Shown here in pieces: positions 61,428 to 64,000 of a stretch of 64,000 nt of DNA. The position numbers and the translations under genes were made by a program. The notes beneath the pieces were generated by a model, which saw only the letters and a program-made list of their open reading frames with translations, had not been told where the DNA came from and did not search any database. The first letter of the stretch is position 1, and the number at the start of each line of letters is the position of its first letter. The DNA is from JAUXEH01 sp965533275 (GTDB lineage: Bacteria > Acidobacteriota > Aminicenantia > Aminicenantales > Aminicenantaceae): assembly GCA_965533275.1 (NCBI GenBank), contig CBESWG010000012.1:17897-81896 (forward strand), written 5' to 3'.

Positions 61428-61897
61428 TTCTCGTCCCTCTCCCACACGACCTTGGACCAACCGGTGGTCGAAAATTCCGTCAACAAAATCTCGGTGTTTG
61501 AAAAATCTCTGATGGTCGCATGGATGCGCAAGTAGACCCGCATGTCGTTTTTCTCGAAACGGGGCTCCTCCACCCTTGCCTTCTCGATCCGAGGCTCATA
61601 TTTCATGATCATATCCTTCAAGTGCTTCTTGAGGGGATCGAAGGTGTATCCCGAATCGATGTAGATCTGCATGATGTCGGGCAGGCCGAAATCCGGGAGG
61701 TGTTGGACCGAACCCTGGCGGGTCTGTAGGAGGAAGGTCAGATTTTCCACGATGCTGCGGCGCATCTTCTCCTCCTCCGTAAAGGGAGAAAAATAGGAGC
61801 TGTCCACGTCCGTGGGCTCGATCCTATCGGTGGTGAAGTAGCCGACGAGCAGGTTGAATAGACTGAGGTTTCTCAAATAGACCCAGTGGTGACTCAA
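61424..61897 (-). CDS. tssE: T6SS baseplate protein TssE (gp25-like)
   Basis: A 157-residue gp25/lysozyme-like baseplate protein: RSIVENLTFLLQTRQGS is followed by DFGLPDI and the conserved EPRIEKARVE region. It starts the assembly of the sheath on the baseplate. The start appears to be TTG (61897) inside TTGAGTCAC, with only a weak ribosome binding site. It is separated from hcp by 107 bases. Confidence 0.9.
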   Translation of the reverse strand: MSHHWVYLRNLSLFNLLVGYFTTDRIEPTDVDSSYFSPFTEEEKMRRSIVENLTFLLQTRQGSVQHLPDFGLPDIMQIYIDSGYTFDPLKKHLKDMIMKYEPRIEKARVEEPRFEKNDMRVYLRIHATIRDFSNTEILLTEFSTTGWSKVVWERDEK

Positions 61898-62004
61898 ATT
61901 TCTGCGGGAACCGGCTCGCGGGCCGTATCAGCCAGCCGAACCGATCCCCGCAGCAACATGAAAAGAATGAAACCTATCGCGTAAAGACGGAGTGTCCTAG
62001 GCGA

Positions 62005-62493
62005 TCAGAAGGATACTTCCGAATAGGTCGGCGCTCCGCTATCCCTGCCAAATTCATCCGAGGGTTCGAAGTTCCAAGTGAACGTCGTACCTAGGAATTT
62101 GACCTTTTCCAAGTGGCCGACGTTCTCGTTCTCCTTCTTCTTGGTTGAGGGCATCAAGGTGTTGACCTGGACGATTTTCGCGGTCTCCAGCGTAAAGTTG
62201 AAATAGGGCACTTCAGAGGAGGCTCCCTCTTTGATCTTGTAGAGCACGATGACGACCTTAGGGAGTTGAGCTCCCTCGCATAAGTACTGTGCGAGGGTCG
62301 GAGTCAGATTGTCAATATCCTTGGTGATTGATATCGACTTAATTCTACGGGAGCCCTGTACCTTGTTGGTCTCCAAGTCAAACGGTAGATAGATCTCGTG
62401 ATCGAACTCATAGATGAGACAGCTGTTGTTTTCGCGCGGTCCCTCGAGTTCACCATCCGGTCCTTCGATCCAAAGTTCACCTTTAAAAGCCAT
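62005..62493 (-). CDS. hcp: T6SS tube protein Hcp (TssD)
   Basis: Hcp hexamers stack to make the inner tube that carries effectors. The 162-residue product has the Hcp pattern of a small beta-barrel, with SISITKDIDNLTPTLAQYLCEG in the middle and VKFLGTTFTWNFEPS near the end, and the usual length. AAGGAGG precedes the ATG. It lies between tssC and tssE, 53 bases after tssC. Confidence 0.92.
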   Translation of the reverse strand: MAFKGELWIEGPDGELEGPRENNSCLIYEFDHEIYLPFDLETNKVQGSRRIKSISITKDIDNLTPTLAQYLCEGAQLPKVVIVLYKIKEGASSEVPYFNFTLETAKIVQVNTLMPSTKKKENENVGHLEKVKFLGTTFTWNFEPSDEFGRDSGAPTYSEVSF

Positions 62494-62546
62494 ATCTAAA
62501 CCTCCTTCAAGATTAAATTAGATTCTATATTCTCGGTGATTCGATC

Positions 62547-64000
62547 CTATTCGCCACCTGAATGATAGGCTACCAGCCTCAGGGAGATGTCCATTCCGGT
62601 GATCGCGATATGAGGCCGGAATTCTGCGCTGATCCGGAAGAAGCCCGGCTTTTCCGGCAGTTCGTTCACCTCCAGCTGGAAGGAACGCAGAGGCCGCTCA
62701 GCAATCACACTTTCCGGTGCGCTGGGCTGGTCGGAAGTGATGCCGCTCAGCCAGTTGGAGAGGTCTTCTTGGATCTGGCTGGCGCTTTTGTTGGAGCCCA
62801 CGAAACGCAGCTGGCGGTATTTCAGGTAGTGGGCGATCCGCGTCACCAGGAGAGTGTACTGCATGCGGGCGCCGACCGAATAATTTGCGGTCGCCTCGGG
62901 ATTGTTCTTGATGATCTTAGGCCTCTGCACAGAGGGCACCTCGAAAAAGGCAGCGTAGTCGGTGCGGTCCCAATGGGCCAGAGAGATAAATCCCATCTCT
63001 GCCAGCTCGAAATCCTTGGCCTGTCCCACAGAAGCCTCCACGGGGACCTTGAGCTTGGTCTCGCCGTGTTCCTCATAGGTCGGAGTGGGGAGGTTCTCTA
63101 CGATACCGCCGGATTCCACACCCACCAGCTTCACGCTCCAGCCCCACTCTTCATAACTCTTCACCATGTTGGAGGCCATGGCAAACGCGGAATGGCACCA
63201 CAGGCTGTTGTCATTCCCGTCCCGGTAGACCCCTTCGTCATAGTTGAAGTTCTTGGTGGGATCTTCCTTGGGGTTGTACGGCAGCCGGCCCAGGAAGCGG
63301 GGCAGTGTCAATGCGACATATTTGGACCTGTCGTCGTCCCGAAACGCCCTCCATGCCGTGTATTCCGCACCGTCATTGACCTGTTCCTTCAGGAAACGGT
63401 TGGTCATGACTTTATTGTAGTCAGTTTCCCCAAAGAATTCAGCGCCTGCGCTGGCAATGAAAGGGAGCTGAGAAGCTTCACCCAGTACTGAGAGGTGCTG
63501 CATCAATTTGATGTCCTGGGGATTGTTGACGAATTCGAAGTCGGACACCATGGCCGTGTAGGAATGTCCACCGACCTTGTCATACGCACCCCAGTAGATG
63601 TGATGCCACAGCCCGGAGTCCTTTTCGTAGCCCTCGCCCATGGCGGCCTCGTTCAGGTCCTCGTAGAGTTCCTCCTTGGTCACATCCAGGAGCTCATACT
63701 TGACCGCCTTGCTGAACTCAGTGTTCTGCACCAGAAAATGCAGGCCGCGCCAGGTGCCTTCCAGTTCCTGGAAGTCCTTGTGGTGCAGGATCTCATCCAT
63801 CTGGGCACCCAATACCTTATCGATCTCGGAGATGTAGGAGTCGATCAGAGCTCCGCCCACACGATGGACCTCGGCCTCCTTGCCGATCCGGTTGATCAGC
63901 TCGGCGACGGCGCCCTTCTGCTCTTCCGTCTCCAGCATATCGACAAGGCTGTCGACGGCACTGACTTCGACTTCTGTTTCCGTCTTTTTTTCTTCTGCCA
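62547..64000 (-). CDS. tssC: T6SS sheath large subunit TssC (start at the window edge)
   Basis: TssC (VipB) makes the contractile sheath with TssB. The visible part has LGAQMDEILHHKDFQELEGTWRGLHFLV, FSALGEASQLPF-like LSVLGEASQLPFIASAG and LPRFLGRLPYNP, all typical. An ATG at 63938 is not the real start: the frame continues upstream as Ala-Glu-Glu-Lys-Lys and meets the bases TG at 63999-64000, so the true ATG very likely has its A one base outside the window, giving about 484 residues. tssB is expected next upstream. Stop UAG. Confidence 0.95.
   Translation of the reverse strand, partial: AEEKKTETEVEVSAVDSLVDMLETEEQKGAVAELINRIGKEAEVHRVGGALIDSYISEIDKVLGAQMDEILHHKDFQELEGTWRGLHFLVQNTEFSKAVKYELLDVTKEELYEDLNEAAMGEGYEKDSGLWHHIYWGAYDKVGGHSYTAMVSDFEFVNNPQDIKLMQHLSVLGEASQLPFIASAGAEFFGETDYNKVMTNRFLKEQVNDGAEYTAWRAFRDDDRSKYVALTLPRFLGRLPYNPKEDPTKNFNYDEGVYRDGNDNSLWCHSAFAMASNMVKSYEEWGWSVKLVGVESGGIVENLPTPTYEEHGETKLKVPVEASVGQAKDFELAEMGFISLAHWDRTDYAAFFEVPSVQRPKIIKNNPEATANYSVGARMQYTLLVTRIAHYLKYRQLRFVGSNKSASQIQEDLSNWLSGITSDQPSAPESVIAERPLRSFQLEVNELPEKPGFFRISAEFRPHIAITGMDISLRLVAYHSGGE

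Noticed and set aside
61894..62004. Open frame of 36 codons after the hcp UGA, reaching a UGA that overlaps the tssE TTG, with a hydrophobic stretch
   Set aside because: A gap-free frame of this length has about an 18 percent chance, it has no start codon before an internal ATG and no ribosome binding site, so I do not call a small gene.

Overview
The window is 64 kb of a bacterial chromosome, gene-dense and mostly transcribed leftwards. It carries a complete pyrrolysine (Pyl) system, a cytochrome bd oxidase, FtsX/MacB-type permease with PadR regulator, PEGA-domain serine/threonine kinases and a contact-dependent type VI secretion system (T6SS). PadR-permease pairs and PEGA/NHL-rich envelope proteins are common in Acidobacteriota and Candidatus Aminicenantes, so that is my best guess, but there is no rRNA or other firm marker and the taxonomy is an inference. 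The outer-membrane-barrel-like, lipoprotein and T6SS genes point to a diderm cell.

Layout. (1) 0-10 kb: a leftward methylamine/pyrrolysine cluster in the order pylSc, corrinoid protein, pylB, pylC, pylD, pylT (tRNA-CUA), pylSn, mtbB (with an in-frame UAG), a second corrinoid protein, an MttB-superfamily methyltransferase without UAG, and an ornithine-cyclodeaminase-family gene. A shredded copy of the last gene lies beside the promoter of pylSc. (2) 10-17 kb: an amino-acid permease, then a leftward catabolic set (hydantoinase/dihydropyrimidinase, ThDP enzyme, UroD-type protein, SDR). (3) 17-28 kb: PadR plus ABC permease, a GNAT gene lacking its acetyl-CoA loop, two membrane proteins, cydAB, a C69 dipeptidase, a NIF3-family protein and an MFS transporter. 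(4) 28-37 kb: a glutamine-synthetase-family enzyme downstream of a tightly packed envelope operon that starts with a Ser/Thr kinase and runs through SH3-PEGA-NHL, DUF5683-like, NHL lipoprotein, OstA/LptD-like barrel and a small lipoprotein. (5) 37-46 kb: PEGA proteins and a second kinase. (6) 46-64 kb: a T6SS operon (tssC, hcp, tssE, tssF, tssG, clpV, vgrG, DUF2169-pentapeptide, pentapeptide, DUF3540, DUF4150/PAAR-like, FHA-transglycosylase fusion, PP2C phosphatase) that ends in a clear intrinsic terminator at 46.0 kb. tssB, tssK and the membrane-complex genes are not in the window.

How the parts fit. The pyl genes make and charge pyrrolysine so that the dimethylamine methyltransferase MtbB can be made; its methyl group would go to one of the two corrinoid proteins. 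In the T6SS, the FHA domain, PP2C phosphatase and nearby PEGA kinases suggest control by threonine phosphorylation. The most unusual observations are that the UAG stop codon of pylD lies inside the 5' end of the gene for the tRNA that reads UAG, with an open frame through the whole tRNA gene to one base before pylSn; that UAG is nevertheless the commonest stop codon of the window (21 of 49 genes by my reading); and an FHA-membrane-lytic transglycosylase fusion in the T6SS operon. All calls were made by eye from the sequence; no database search was run.
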